In this document: piece by piece, positions 10,860 through 21,778 of the stretch
How positions within the stretch are numbered: position 1 is the first letter of the stretch
How the letters are laid out: each line of letters begins with the position of its first letter
Assembly (NCBI RefSeq): GCF_032362555.1
Contig: NC_083513.1
Coordinates: forward strand, 2,542,001-2,606,000
Direction: 5' to 3'
DNA: 64,000 nt
From: Amyelois transitella
Lineage: Eukaryota; Arthropoda; Insecta; Lepidoptera; Pyralidae
The notes under the pieces: model-generated
The model's database searches: none
Told to the model about the DNA's origin: nothing
What the model saw: only the letters and a program-made list of their open reading frames with translations
Program-made: the position numbers and the translations under genes

Positions 10860-11095
10860 TTAGATTCTTATAAGTACTCCACCGCGTATAATATACCTAG
10901 GAGGTTCATGAGAATGAAGATTCTTCATCTTTAAAACTCTCTGGCCACTCTTATCGGCGGTGAATCTTGCGTTACACATACCCGTCCCTCTCGTGCATAC
11001 CCAACCGTTGGTACTCTTACTCCTCATGTTGCAATAGTAGGTAAACCCATCGATGATAGCTATCTCTTTCCCGGCCACATTCCTGACTATTTCCA
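10860..11095 (-). CDS. mod(mdg4): V9, FLYWCH alternative last exon, block A
   Basis: 77 codons follow TATTGCAG|TG. EIVRNVAGKEIAIIDGFTYYC, GWVC-x6-CNARFT, H-S-H and the tail EPPRYIIRGGVLIRI. This is the right boundary of block A. The next unit to the right (V10) lacks the PPxFxI tail. Confidence 0.84.
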
Positions 11096-12422
11096 CTGCA
11101 ATATTAAGAAAAAATACACATTAATATCCATGTCTAGAAGTACCTAACAGTATTTAACCGGGATTTTGCCAAGAGGAGGAATATGAAATAGATTTATAAT
11201 AAATGATTGAAGAGCAAAATGTAATGTAATAATTAATATAAGCATGATCCATGTATATGTACATGTGTATCAAAATGGAATAACACAAAAACATTAAGTG
11301 TTCATTTAAAATTAAACTCAACATTTATTTGTTCTTTCTTTAGTACCTATAAATATACTAAAGTAAAAGTTGTGGTCTTTTTAGATCAGGACCTTCCTCC
11401 CACTCTGGTGATAAACGAAGTGAATGTCTGAAATCAGCTTTGAGAAAAATTTATAGTGATGTATACTTATATAATAACACATAGACCTATTAATTTATAA
11501 GCAAGAAGATACTAGTTCACTGTTTACTGCCTCAATTTTGTATGCGATTCTCTTGTCAGATTGGCTGGAAGAGATCCCACTGAGGGATAAGCCCGCCTTT
11601 GTAATTACTTCTTACTTGTTTTAAATTTGTAATGTACTCCTTTATTGCACAATTAAGCATTTACCTTCTTACAAGTATAGTGTACTTACAAGTTAAGAAC
11701 ACTATACTTGTTGTCTTAACAAGAAAACTATTACTTCAGCACGATAATTTAACATAACCTTTAACCTGAATAATTAAGTTTGTGAATTAGTAATAATAAA
11801 AACTCAGAATAAAAAATAATTTAATTAAAAACATAAATTACTTATAATATGAAACTATACAACATATCACGAATTTGGATAATGGTGTAATATAATGACT
11901 TATATATAAAAGTCTAACAAGATTGATTGTAAGAAACAGGTCTACCTGTCATTTCATTAAGATTCATCGATAACACTTAACTCTCTTTTGTTATAGTACA
12001 TATACATTTTTATTCTTCTTTATCAATACTAAAGTATCGACTTCCAACTTATTAGTTAATTAAATTAGCACGTTTTTTTTTCATATAAAAATATACATAT
12101 AAATTTTAACTCCTTTTGTTTCCGAAACACTCTAAAATTTTATGATTTTGATCAAATTACATCTGTCAAAATTCTCGTTTTAATTTATTTTTCAAATAAA
12201 AAAAAAGATTAAAAAGCCAGCTCTCATGAGTGAAGAACTTACAGTCCACTCCCAACCTTCGATTCTTTCTATCGAACTTTTGGCGTAGGTAATTAATTTC
12301 AAACTTTTTCTTTATTATGTGTGGATCTCTATGGATACGAGAGAGGTGTAGGTCACAGCACGACATCCGGCCGCTGCCTTTATTATTTTCTGCTGTTGTA
12401 TTAACGACAATTTTGAATCACT
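11096..12422. other. Spacer holding a LINE 3' tail
   Basis: No finger is seen. About 11565-11655 on the plus strand matches the 3' end of an insect LINE (GGAAGAGATCCCACTGAGGGATAAG...CCGCCTTTGTA...TTTATTGCACA). Related minus-strand tails lie at 17790-17885 and 38028-38140. The rest is AT-rich. Confidence 0.6.
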
Positions 12423-12634
12423 CTACAGATGTGAATGTTGTCCGCTCGTTGAAACGATGATGCCATCCACTGTGACAGCGGTAGCTTTACATTTGTGCTT
12501 GTGTTTCTTAGAACAGGTCCATCTGATGCGATCCCCGACCAAAGACCTGGAATGCCTGCAGAACTTGTGGCCCCCAACGTAAATGTTGTTCGGCTCTGGC
12601 GCAAAGCGGGCTCTTAATATTGCAGCCATGATCG
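12423..12634 (-). CDS. mod(mdg4): V10, FLYWCH alternative last exon, block B
   Basis: 69 codons follow TTTCTTTCAG|CG. The opening IMAAILRARFAPEPN is unlike the usual TTSxxGKP start. The finger YVGGHKFCRH...IRWTC-x7-CKATAVTVDGIIV, H-S-H is normal and the peptide ends one Leu later. The in-frame Met near the acceptor is internal. Confidence 0.8.
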
Positions 12635-13158
12635 CTGAAAGAAAATTGAAAAGTCTCAGAATCGCTTTGTAGTTTGACGATGAGAACTTGTGATCAATGG
12701 TTAAGTTATTAATATAATTTACATATAGGCAGATACGAGTAAATTATACTGCAGTTTGTTCCGTTTTGATTAGTTTGTTCCGCCGCTTCTTCGACACCTG
12801 CGCTTTGGGAGTGACATTAAATATAATTAAGTTGTATTTTATTTATACATTTCTATAGATATCATCACGCCATGGTGGCCCGACATAGGTACCTATCACA
12901 CACGGATTGAATGATTCTCAAAGAAGTTAAAGACATGTTTAGGGATACTAACTCAACTAAATTTTATTATTAATCATATAATTATATAAGTAAATAAACA
13001 TCCAAGCTCAAGGCTAATCAGAAAAAAACATGTTTCAGAAAAAGAGAGCTAATTTAATGAATTTCAGAGTAATGTCTCATGGTCTTTATAAAAAACCTTT
13101 TTACATTATACATTCGGAAAAACACTATAAATGTCTGGTTTCTTCTTCGTGTCTCTTA
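12635..13158. other. Spacer with SINE remnants
   Basis: 12772-12820 (GTTCCGCCGCTTCTTCGACA...GCGCTTTGG) recurs in variant form at 27739-27790. 12935-13032 matches the body of the tRNA-headed SINE at 43398-43640 (ATACTAACTCAAC...AACATCCAAG...AATCAGAAAAA). No gene is seen. Confidence 0.6.
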
Positions 13159-13415
13159 CTAAAACTTAATGTAACGTCGGTCGGAAGGCACATAGTACTT
13201 CGGTGGCGCGGTTTTTTGTGGCTTTTGTCCGAAAATTTCAGAAAATTTCAGCTCGTGGAGTCCGTCCGCGCTTAAGCCAGACACGCCTTTTTTTTTTTTT
13301 TCAGGCTTGATTCTCCTTCGTACAATACCAATAGTTGGGACATTGATATAATATTGCGGACAGTACTTTGTGAAGGTGAATACGTTGATCATCATCGGGG
13401 TTCTTGATCGTGTTT
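13159..13415 (-). pseudogene. psi3, decayed block C FLYWCH exon (candidate)
   Basis: An 84-codon open frame enters in the array phase at a weak acceptor ATGTATGAG|AA. It keeps the block C ends (TPMMINVFTFTK and TAPPKYYVPSDRRYIKF) but has lost the W-x-C, the second Cys and the H-x-H. Without metal ligands it cannot be a working FLYWCH finger. A perfect hairpin sits directly upstream. It could also be chance similarity, but the neighbours V12 and V13 are of the same block. Confidence 0.42.
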
Positions 13416-13419
13416 CTCA

Positions 13420-13454
13420 TACATTTGTGATGATACCATATCATCACAAATGTA
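13420..13454. repeat. Perfect 16-bp inverted repeat, 3-base loop
   Basis: The arms TACATTTGTGATGATA and TATCATCACAAATGTA are exact reverse complements around CCA. Confidence 0.9.
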
Positions 13455-14092
13455 ATGCAATTCGTAATATAAATAATTGGGTGTTTCTTGAGGGTCGCAA
13501 AAAATGTAGATAAGTCATTTATTAGAAATTTATATCTTTAACAATTGAAAAGAACATATTTTATTAAACAAAAATAGAAAAATCAACGTAGGTATTCATT
13601 TACTTGATTAGCTAAACACACCAAATACATTGTACAAAAAAAAAACAAAATCATAAATTTACTGGTGTGTTGCAGCTAGACAAAAGAGATATTCTGAAAT
13701 ACTGAATAAGCGTGATTTAGACGTTACAATTTTCTTGTACATTCAAGTGCAATTTTATTTGACACACATTTATTCCCCATAATGATATTTCATTTTTTTT
13801 AACAGATAACTTTATTTGCAATAACAACGTGGCTCACCTTTTAACCATAAACATTCTAAGCCAGGAAACACATTAACTTAGGTATTTAATTTTCACCAGG
13901 TAACAAAAATATATGTAAATTATATTTATATCCCCACATAAATTGTCAAAATTATATTGAATTTATCTAAGTTATATAATTCTGTTAAATATCCACCGGA
14001 CATTTAAAAATTCGAACAAAACGGAACACACCAATATGCACGAGTCTTTCAAAGGCACAGAGCATCAAACGCCGCGCCGGACGGAGCAGACA
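13455..14092. other. Spacer without a gene
   Basis: AT-rich sequence; no motif recognised. Confidence 0.55.
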
Positions 14093-14292
14093 TCACTGCT
14101 CTGTGGTCCCATGGTTGTGTTCACTTACGCTGATAATGTCATCATCTATCGTGACGGCCGCAGACCGACATCCCGTGTTCCTCTTAATACACCGCCATCT
14201 TGTTTTACCGTTCCTCTCATATTCTTTACTGAACCGCTGTCCGTCGACGAGCAACATAGTATTACCTTTGCGGTTCACTGTGAAATATACTC
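14093..14292 (-). CDS. mod(mdg4): V11, FLYWCH alternative last exon, block B
   Basis: 65 codons follow ATTTTATTTCAG|GA. VYFTVNRKGNTMLLVDGQRF opens the finger, then TRWRC-x6-CRSAAVTIDDDII, H-N-H and a short GTTEQ end. The first two bases GA would make a stop if the shared upstream exon ended in T, which helps fix that exon's last base. Confidence 0.83.
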
Positions 14293-14796
14293 CTGAAATA
14301 AAATAAATAATATAGGTATATAATTATACAGTAAAATCAGACAAATGACATCAATTGTGCCAAAATAGTGATTGGTTATTGTATATAATTGTTTTTGAAC
14401 TATTATAAAACTATGTACCCAAGTCTAATTAAAACAATAATCGTAATAAACAAAATTAATTTTGCTATTCATTGTTCACATTCACATTATAAATATAACA
14501 TTAATATTTTTAAAGAAATTATTTAGGTATACATAGACTTTTTTATTAATTTTTTTTACTGGCCAGTTATAAATAGTAAACGAACTTTTTTAAATTCCAT
14601 TCTTTGGTATCACTGCCTGCTGCCTGGATGACTGATAGATTGAATTGAGATTCTGAAATAGAGATGGGTAGCCAGCTCATCGAGTAAAAGTTTATCAGCA
14701 TTTCCCTTTATTAACTTTTACAATCTGCACGGGAAGAGAGAGTAGAGAGAAGTAGCTGGCTACACACACACTACGTTTAGTTCACCAGTACGGATC
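14293..14796. other. Spacer with a faint SINE trace
   Basis: About 14600-14720 carries scattered family 1 words (TTGAATTGAGATTC, GTAGCCAGCTCATCG). No gene is seen. Confidence 0.45.
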
Positions 14797-15032
14797 TTAA
14801 TCGCATATTTTTACATATTCTCCAGCTCTCGTGACTTTATATGTTGGAGGACCGTGATTGTGGTCTTCACTCAGGAACGCCAGAGCTCCTTGGCCATCGA
14901 AGGTAGCCCTGGCAAGACAATGCATGGTTTTCCTCTTTGAACAGTACCAGTTCCGTGGCTTCTTCTTGGAGTACGTGAATCCATTTATCATTAGTAACTC
15001 CCTATTAGCGTGTCTAAACACGACCATTTCGA
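14797..15032 (-). CDS. mod(mdg4): V12, FLYWCH alternative last exon, block C
   Basis: 77 codons follow TTTATTTTCAG|TC. EMVVFRHANRELLMINGFTYSKKK, then NWYC-x7-CLARATFDGQGAL, H-N-H and the tail GPPTYKVTRAGEYVKICD. The LLMINGFTY start and YxVK end are the block C hallmarks shared with V40-V43 about 30 kb away. Sequence upstream of the acceptor is open but intronic. Confidence 0.82.
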
Positions 15033-15202
15033 CTGAAAATAAAAATTTAATGATGCAAAATGTTATTTGTTTATTCCGTAATAAATAAAAATAATTAAAT
15101 AAAGCATACTTTGAAAAAGACCGAGATATTGTGACTTTGGGAGGCATATATAAAGAAAAAGACGCCTCCTCTAAAAACTATTAGCGAAAATGATTTTCAT
15201 GT

Positions 15203-15330
15203 TGAGCGTCGGTGGTCGAATCGGTAAGGTGCCCGGTATTAATGCGTTTGGCACAAAAAGGCACAGGTTCGAATCCCACCCCGGCCATGTACCAATGGCA
15301 ATTTTCAAAGTTATGTGCATTATTTTCAAG
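15203..15330 (+). repeat. tRNA-derived SINE head
   Basis: A polymerase III A box (TGGTCGAATCGG, about 15213) and B box (GGTTCGAATCC, 15266-15276) lie at tRNA-like spacing, followed by CCACCCCGGCCATGTACCAATG. The tRNA arms are not complete enough for a working tRNA, so a SINE head is the better reading. Confidence 0.75.
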
Positions 15331-15541
15331 AAGAAAGGAGGACGAGAATAAGGAAGCATAGTGACGGAAGAAAATAATAATCAATTATGAGTAGATATAT
15401 TTCTCATTAAATTTAAGATCTAACTCGCATATTGACATACTCTAAATAAGTATATAAGTATTAATGAATATTCTTTGTTTAGAAAAGTGTCGAAAATTGG
15501 CCTTTGATTTCGAAGCATTGGGTGACGAAACACTGACACCC

Positions 15542-15771
15542 TCACACCTTAGTATAACTCCCTTCTTTAGTAATATGATACGACGGTGGTGGGTGATTAT
15601 GGTTTTCATACAAAAATATCAGGTGTCCTTCACCATCAGTTCGAGCTTTCGATGGACATCTTCCGCGGGTCTTTTTTGAGCAGTAAAAGTACCGAGGGGT
15701 CCACTCGGAGAAGGTGTACTGGTTTATCATCATCAAACTTCTTCTTTTTCTTTTGCTTGGTAGCATGACGA
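15542..15771 (-). CDS. mod(mdg4): V13, FLYWCH alternative last exon, block C
   Basis: 75 codons follow CTCAATTGCAG|TC. It opens VMLPSKRKRRSLMMINQYTF with a basic run. The position usually held by Trp is Phe (RYFYC), then x7-C, DGEGHLIF, H-N-H and the tail PPPSYHITKEGSYTKV. The Trp-to-Phe change keeps an aromatic core but is rare in this array. Confidence 0.78.
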
Positions 15772-16521
15772 CTGCAATTGAGATTATCATGATTAGATCT
15801 TGAACAAGAATAAGTTAAGCGCCAGATTTAGGTCGCACGTTGTACATAGGTATAAATATATATAAAGTAAAGGTTAATAGTATTTATAGTACACTAAGAA
15901 TTTTTATTATCACCCACACATAGGTTCTTTGCTTAGCCCAATGAAAGAATGATATAAACAATAAGTCCGCCTTTTGTACTTTACAAATTGTTAATTTTAT
16001 TATAAAGTATAATTAAATAAATAAGGATACAGTCGGATTGGAAAACTTCCTATTTTAAAATCGGTTAAATGTAAGGTAATGTTAAGCAAATCAAAAAAAG
16101 AAAACAAATTATTAACAGACATCTTCCTTTAATATAAAACTCCAGACTAAAAGATTAAAAAGCTCATTTTGTAACAAAAAAAAAAACATATAACATAAAC
16201 TTGAAAAACACTTTGAATTATCACTTGCCAGTAATCATTTTGAAAATAATTTAAGGACCTCACTTTTCATTGGCACTGTAGCGGGAGCGATGATTCGGCT
16301 CGACCGCCACCAAAGGGAAGATCTTCCACCAAGCTAGGTGTTATGCTTGGGGAACCGACGATGTTGAGTCGGAGGTTGTATTTATGCTCCAATCAGTGAA
16401 ATCTTTGTATTTGGGTGAAATTTGGATTCTTCGCTGCTATTGGCTGAGCGCGTCAATTTCTTCGCTATGATTGACTAAAGGCGTGTGACGTAAGTGACGT
16501 CGCCACAGCACTATTTGCGTT
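15772..16521. other. Spacer with a GC-richer patch near 16260-16520
   Basis: No finger is seen. The right part (CACTGTAGCGGGAGCGATG onward) is less AT-rich than its flanks and may be an inserted repeat of unrecognised family. Confidence 0.45.
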
Positions 16522-16733
16522 TCAACATGGTATATCCTCTAAATTATATTCATGAACATGACTGTTCCTGATTCTAACTATCCTGTCGTTTACAGTCCAA
16601 ACTCTGCATCTACATCCTTTGTTCCTCTGATTGCACAACCATATAATCTTTCCGTGACACTGGCTTTGCTGACTAAATCGTTCTCCATCTAACACCAACA
16701 ACTTAGCTCCTTTCCTAGACTTGACAAAACAAG
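16522..16733 (-). CDS. mod(mdg4): V14, FLYWCH alternative last exon, block B
   Basis: 69 codons follow TTTTTATTGCAG|CT. CFVKSRKGAKLLVLDGERF, IWLC-x6-CRCRVWTVNDRIV, H-V-H, and an acidic tail EYNLEDIPC. The second Cys is part of CRC, so there are three nearby Cys. Confidence 0.82.
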
Positions 16734-17564
16734 CTGCAATAAAAAAAACGTACTTGAAACTACTTGTACATCTGTACGCGTAAAATAAAAAACAAATAAT
16801 TTCAGTTCCATTCATGAATAAATACGGGAAAGATTGAGCTAACCTCTAAAATCCTAGGTTATTTCTGAAGGTCTATTCTATCTCTGCGCGAAATTACCTT
16901 AAAATCGGTCCAGTACTTTTGAGTTTTTTGGTAATATAAATAAAAATACTTTCCCTTTCTATCATTAGTATGGATAGAGAATTATCTGAAAAACAGTGTA
17001 ACTATCACTATCCCGTTTTACGTCATAATGAAAAGCGAAACAATGATAGTTTTTCGCGCGATAATGATCCTACACGGCTGGAAAATTTGTAATCCATCAA
17101 AAAATAGCTTGTCACTAATAACTAAATACCTTTTTCAATTAAAGATAAAGTTAACAAGCAATTGGAATTTACGAATGAGAATGAAACAATACGTATATAT
17201 ACATTTGAAAAGTTAGGCCATATCATATAGCAACATTATTATGTCGGTAACTTTATTTTAAAAAGCTAAAGGCACTAAAACTGGTTGGTTATTTTACTTA
17301 AATTTAAAAAAATATAAAAATATTACGGGAACTTTTGTAAAAGAAAGAAACTACCTGAGAATTCTCTACTTCCGTGCAAGGGTTATTAAAAAATTAAAAC
17401 AAATACTAATTAACTAAAAATGTTATTCATGATAAGGGACTAGAAGCAATCTTAACAAACAACCTAAGATTGAACAAACAAGAAGTCAGATTTGAAGTAT
17501 TTCAAATTTGTTACAATAATGTCACACAATTATTGATACTATTGTAATCACTCACAAAGTAACT
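16734..17564. other. Spacer without a gene
   Basis: AT-rich sequence; no motif or repeat recognised. Confidence 0.5.
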
Positions 17565-17767
17565 TTACGGATGTGTGTGTACATCATTGTATGTAATTAT
17601 AATGTCATTAACAGTAATTAAAGATGATCTGCAGCCTTTAGCTCTCCTCATGTGACACCGCCAAATAGACTTGGCTCCGTCCATACTTTGATGATGGTCT
17701 TCATGAAACCTCTGATAAGCATAATGCATCAGTCTTCGACCACGAGATGTGTAACCTATCATGGGCT
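17565..17767 (-). CDS. mod(mdg4): V15, FLYWCH alternative last exon, block B
   Basis: 66 codons follow TTTCTTTTACAG|AG. PMIGYTSRGRRLMHYAYQRF is followed by a His-rich loop (HEDHHQSMDG), IWRC-x7-CRSSLITVNDIII, H-T-H and a final Pro. Its entry dinucleotide AG would give TAG after an upstream T. Confidence 0.82.
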
Positions 17768-17789
17768 CTGTAAAAGAAATTAGATAGAT

Positions 17790-17885
17790 AAAATACCCTT
17801 TATTGCACATTTATAAAATTATAACAACAAATTTATCCTAAGCTTATGTTATGGTAATGTACAAAGGCGGCCTTATCACACTATG
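17790..17885 (-). repeat. LINE 3' tail fragment
   Basis: Read on the minus strand: TGTGATAAGGCCGCCTTTGTACATT...TTATAAATGTGCAATAAAGGG. It is of the same type as 11565-11655 and lies just upstream of the V15 acceptor. Confidence 0.6.
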
Positions 17886-18313
17886 CAATCTTTTCCAGGC
17901 AACCACAAATTATGAAATAATAAAAAAATATATAAGTTTGAATTTGGCAACTATTTAAACACACTAAATTCGCGACATTAATCAGTTACTGTCCTTTGTT
18001 TTTTTTTCCATTGTTCAAAGTACTGTTGACCAAGGCAGCTTTATTACAAAAGTCCTTGATCAATCAATACATATAAAAATTACTTTAAGTAAGATTTACA
18101 TTACTAAATAATATAAAACTTACCTATTAACAGTAAATAAAATTCTGTACATTGAAATATCTTTATAAAGTAAGCCTTGTTTCAGGCGATAAATTAAAAA
18201 AAATGTAACAAAAATAGTTTTTAATGTAGTAGTAATAACAAGTACATTTCCTAATTATGACATATCCCGTATGTTTTTAATTTTTCCATCAAAATATTTG
18301 TATAGGTGATCAG

Positions 18314-18486
18314 TCAGTCGTGGTTATGATTATTCTGTACTCTTACGATGAGTCCATCAATAGTGATGATGTTGGCTTTGCATTTAAGACGCCTTCTCTT
18401 CTGACATCTCCACTCAGTTTTTAACCCACACTGCCTTTCCTTATAGAACTTATGATTGTTCACCACTAGCTGTCGCTCAGATAAAT
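18314..18486 (-). CDS. mod(mdg4): V16, FLYWCH alternative last exon, block B, shortest intact
   Basis: 56 codons follow CTATCCCCCCAG|AT. It starts LSERQLVVNNHKFYKE, so the usual TTSxxG lead is trimmed. EWRC-x7-CKANIITIDGLIV and H-N-H-D complete the finger. The acceptor was chosen because it has a C/T tract and the array phase. Confidence 0.78.
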
Positions 18487-19363
18487 CTGGGGGGATAGAA
18501 TTTAAATTATTTTCTATGGCACACATCTTATTTATTTAAGGACAAAAAAAAAGTTTATTGATAACATCAACCTTAAGTAGAATTCACATTGCAAAAATGT
18601 TCTCTCGTAGAGATATCCCACATCAAAAAACGAAAACACAAAAAAATAACTTTGGTCTTATAACGGGAATACGTGCGCCGATTATGACGAAGGAAACATG
18701 TACACTGATGTAATCTTAACATTGACAATACAACGGACCTAACCCAACCCAGGTTCCCCTGCAAAGGTTGCGGAGGTCAGATGGGAGTTGCTTGTGTAAA
18801 AACCTGACTCACCCAATCAAGATCCATGGTCAAAGGCATACCCCGGGCAGGAGCCCGGGGTATGCCTTCCTTTGGAGAGGACTCCAGAGACGTGTGGATG
18901 CAACTGTGACTTAAACCAGGAGGGAAAAAGACTGACACTTTTATAACGAAATTGTTTTAAATTTTTAACTAAGTTTTAGGGACAAAAGGGTACTAAATGC
19001 TAATAAAGACAAATTATTTTTGTTACTAGTTTAATAATGCCAGCAAATAAATTATCTTTAATTTTATTTAATAATTTATGACTAATAAGTTACAATTTTG
19101 GTAACTTTCTTCATAACTAGTCATTTTGGGTACCTATTTGAAGAGATTTTTATATTTAACAGCGCCGCAGCATATTGACTTTGACGCTTACGTTCTGGTC
19201 ACCGACGGTTACCAACCCCATTATTCACGATCATTGACAAGGCATAAGTCTTAACCTTTCCCCTCTCTCTCTGCTTTTGACATAAACTTCAACAGAGTAA
19301 GAAACTAAGGAGTCCAACTGACGTACTTGAATCGATCCCCTGGAACGCAAGGAGAATGATGGC
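18487..19363. other. Spacer with repeat and hairpin
   Basis: About 18750-18870 is a repeat found in other moth sequences (CAAAGGTTGCGGAGGTCAG and on), ending in the perfect hairpin at 18833-18868. No gene is seen. Confidence 0.5.
18833..18868. repeat. Perfect 16-bp GC-rich inverted repeat, 4-base loop
   Basis: The arms AAGGCATACCCCGGGC and GCCCGGGGTATGCCTT are exact reverse complements around AGGA. Confidence 0.92.
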
Positions 19364-19548
19364 TCAATGGTTATGCGTCTCCCGTATCCTAATAATAACA
19401 TTGTCTACTGTAAGGACGAAGGCTTGACATCCAGCGGTTTTCTTCACGCACCGCCACCTGATCTTCATACCCTCGTGCTGGTGGATTGTGAACTTGAATT
19501 CTCCGATATGCAAACAACGCTTGCCGGTCGGTGTGAAGCCGAAGAAAG
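19364..19548 (-). CDS. mod(mdg4): V17, FLYWCH alternative last exon, block B
   Basis: 60 codons follow AATTAACTTGCAG|CT. FFGFTPTGKRCLHIGEFKF, then IRWRC-x6-CQAFVLTVDNVII and H-N-H at the end. It has no early start codon, so start-based gene finding misses it; phase and acceptor reveal it. The overlapping plus-strand frame is a shadow. Confidence 0.82.
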
Positions 19549-20117
19549 CTGCAAGTTAATTAAGTACACTTGGTTATGTTTCTTTTCTTGGCTGCAAGTC
19601 TATTGAGATACACAACACAGATTGAGGAAGCGTCATATAAATTTGGACAGCTAGAAAGGAAGAACACAGTCTTGAAAAATAATTATTACAAGATGACGCA
19701 GCCCGAAAGGATGGGTGAATCAAGTCTATTCTACACTGGACACTCATGTTGTTATCATGGAATGTTATCGCACTCCATGGCACCAAAAAAAAGGAATAGA
19801 AGGAAAGACATCGATCTGATCTTCAACAGTCTTATAACTTTATATCTTTATTAATGACAATTTAACTGCAAAATACCTAGACAAGGACAGACTTTTGTCT
19901 GTCAAATAAAAAGCAATTTCAACAGGTGTTAGTAAATCAAGAATTTAAATAGATAAATAAAAACGAGGTCAAGCCACGATTACCACCGTACCCGGCGAGG
20001 CGACATAACCTGAATTTTTTCCCAGGTAGGCTTCAGCAAAGCAGTTTAGTCATTCAATATGGCAAACAAAGTGTCGTTGATTCAAAAATAAGATAGATAG
20101 TAATTACGAATTATATA
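19549..20117. other. Spacer without a gene
   Basis: No finger is seen. Short SINE-like words occur near 19775-19800. Otherwise unremarkable. Confidence 0.45.
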
Positions 20118-20239
20118 TTATTCATGATTATGTGATCCATATATACTATACACGCACAAATTATATAATAACACAACAATAATAATCTTGACACACGGCC
20201 GTCTGATCTTCTGTCCATTTTGCCAGTTCTCTCAGTACC
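20118..20239 (-). pseudogene. psi4, 3' half of a decayed FLYWCH exon related to V18
   Basis: It aligns with the second half of V18 (AGAAGATCAGA, GTGTGTCAAGA, then ...GGA-TCA-CAT-AAT-CAT-GAA-stop). The Trp codon is CGG, the region between the Cys positions and the strand is scrambled, and no acceptor or N-terminal half is recognisable beyond 20240. The final H-N-H-E and stop survive. It looks like a truncated duplicate of V18. Confidence 0.65.
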
Positions 20240-20490
20240 TTTTTTTTTCATCTTAAATGTATCCAGTTGCTCGACATGTATCTTTCGCTTTGTCTGATCT
20301 ACAGTGTCCTCAGTTTTGACACCATTGTCACGCATATAAACCTTCGCGACAAGCAAAGATTTCTCCAGCATGCCTTTTCTACATTGACCTGGCGGAGGCG
20401 GCATAGCCAGCCATTAGTTCTTCAGATAGTCTGCAGGCTTCCGCAAGATAGGTTAGTAATTCAAGGAGAAGACTCATGAGTTGATAAAAT

Positions 20491-20690
20491 TTACTCATGA
20501 TTGTGTGTTCCATACATACTGACTATAACGCCATCTAGCGTCATCAAGGCGGCGGGGCAAGCGCATATTCTCTTCTTGACGCACGCCCATCTGATCTTCT
20601 GGCCACTATGCTGGTCCTTGCAGTACCGGTACCTTCCGATAATGACGATAGGGTTTCCTCTAGGCGATACGCCAAATGCTGGTATAATGC
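20491..20690 (-). CDS. mod(mdg4): V18, FLYWCH alternative last exon, block B
   Basis: 65 codons follow TTTTTCCTTTTAG|GC. IIPAFGVSPRGNPIVIIGRYRY, IRWACVKKRICACPAALMT with three Cys after the Trp (C-x5-C-x-C), H-N-H-E. Which of the last two Cys binds zinc is unclear. Psi4 is its broken neighbour. Confidence 0.83.
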
Positions 20691-21590
20691 CTAAAAGGAA
20701 AAAAAATAACATAAAGACTTTAATAGACAATAAAGTAAAAAATTAAAAATAAATATAAAGTAAGTACGTATTTTAATTTAGTGAAAAAACTGAAGGTGAC
20801 GCCAGATAAAGTTAAAGATCGATATAACCTTAATATAGTTGTTTTATTTAACCTTCCTCCTCTTGTTTTGAAGTCGGTTAAAAATATTACAAAGAGTGCG
20901 GGGCACGTAAATTGCGTTTACCAAGCAACTTTGAACAGCTATTTCAAAAATAAACATTAGAAAAAAGTTAACACAGATAAGTGTGAACATGGTGAATCCT
21001 CCTCCTCCGACATCAACGGACCACAGGTGTCTAAAGCATAGTGACGAAAGATACAACTAAAAAACACAAATATAAGAAGACTCTCTTCTTCTTTCTAGCT
21101 TTAATCGCGGTTAAATACTTACCTCTAAAGAGAGGAGTCTGGGGAGCGCCTATTGACCTTGATCCTGGTTTGGGTAAGTCAGGTTTTCACATGAAGCGAA
21201 TCCCGTCTAACCTTCACAACCTTTGCAGGGGAGCCTAACCCATATTGGATCATTGTAAAATCTGCACTTGATGATTCGAATAAGCCCATTCCCGAAGCCG
21301 TCTCTTACGATATGAAAGAAATCCATAGGAAAGATATGGAGCGATCATAATCTATTAAAGTGCTGGAAACCACACGGCACAACGAGTAGAAACTCTGTGT
21401 CGTGTAGAACAATTAGCTAATCGATAAAGTGAGCTATTAGTGGCCGCTGCAACATTTAAAATCATAATTCTGCGTTCATATTTTGTTGTAGTGTATTCAT
21501 CTCTTAATGATCTATCGAATTCAATTTGTATCATTGATTTCTGTCCAATAAATTTATTAATGATAAGGAGAGAGATGTAGTCATTTCAAT
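20691..21590. other. Spacer with repeat fragments
   Basis: About 21190-21390 carries moth-type repeat words (AACCTTTGCAGGGGAGCC, CCCATATTGGATCAT, GAAACCACACGGCAC); part of it resembles 45740-45835. No gene is seen. Confidence 0.5.
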
Positions 21591-21778
21591 CTAGTGATTA
21601 TGCTCATTCTTGACAGTTATGATGACGTCATCGATGGTAACAACGACAACCCTGCATCCCTTCCGCGCCTGCCCGCAACTCCAGTTCATCTTCCTTCCAA
21701 GGTTGTGCTTCAAGTAGTATTTATTGTTTGCTATTTTTAACATCGGCTTCCCGGTATACGTTTGCAAAAATATGGGTT
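21591..21778 (-). CDS. mod(mdg4): V19, FLYWCH alternative last exon, block B
   Basis: 61 codons follow AATGTGTTTTCAG|AA. PIFLQTYTGKPMLKIANNKYY, NWSC-x6-CRVVVVTIDDVII and H-N-H at the stop. An upstream in-frame ATG is intronic. Entry AA excludes T as the upstream exon's last base. Confidence 0.82.

Noticed and set aside
15203-15330. Functional tRNA gene
   Set aside because: A and B boxes are present, but the arms do not make a full cloverleaf; fits a SINE head.
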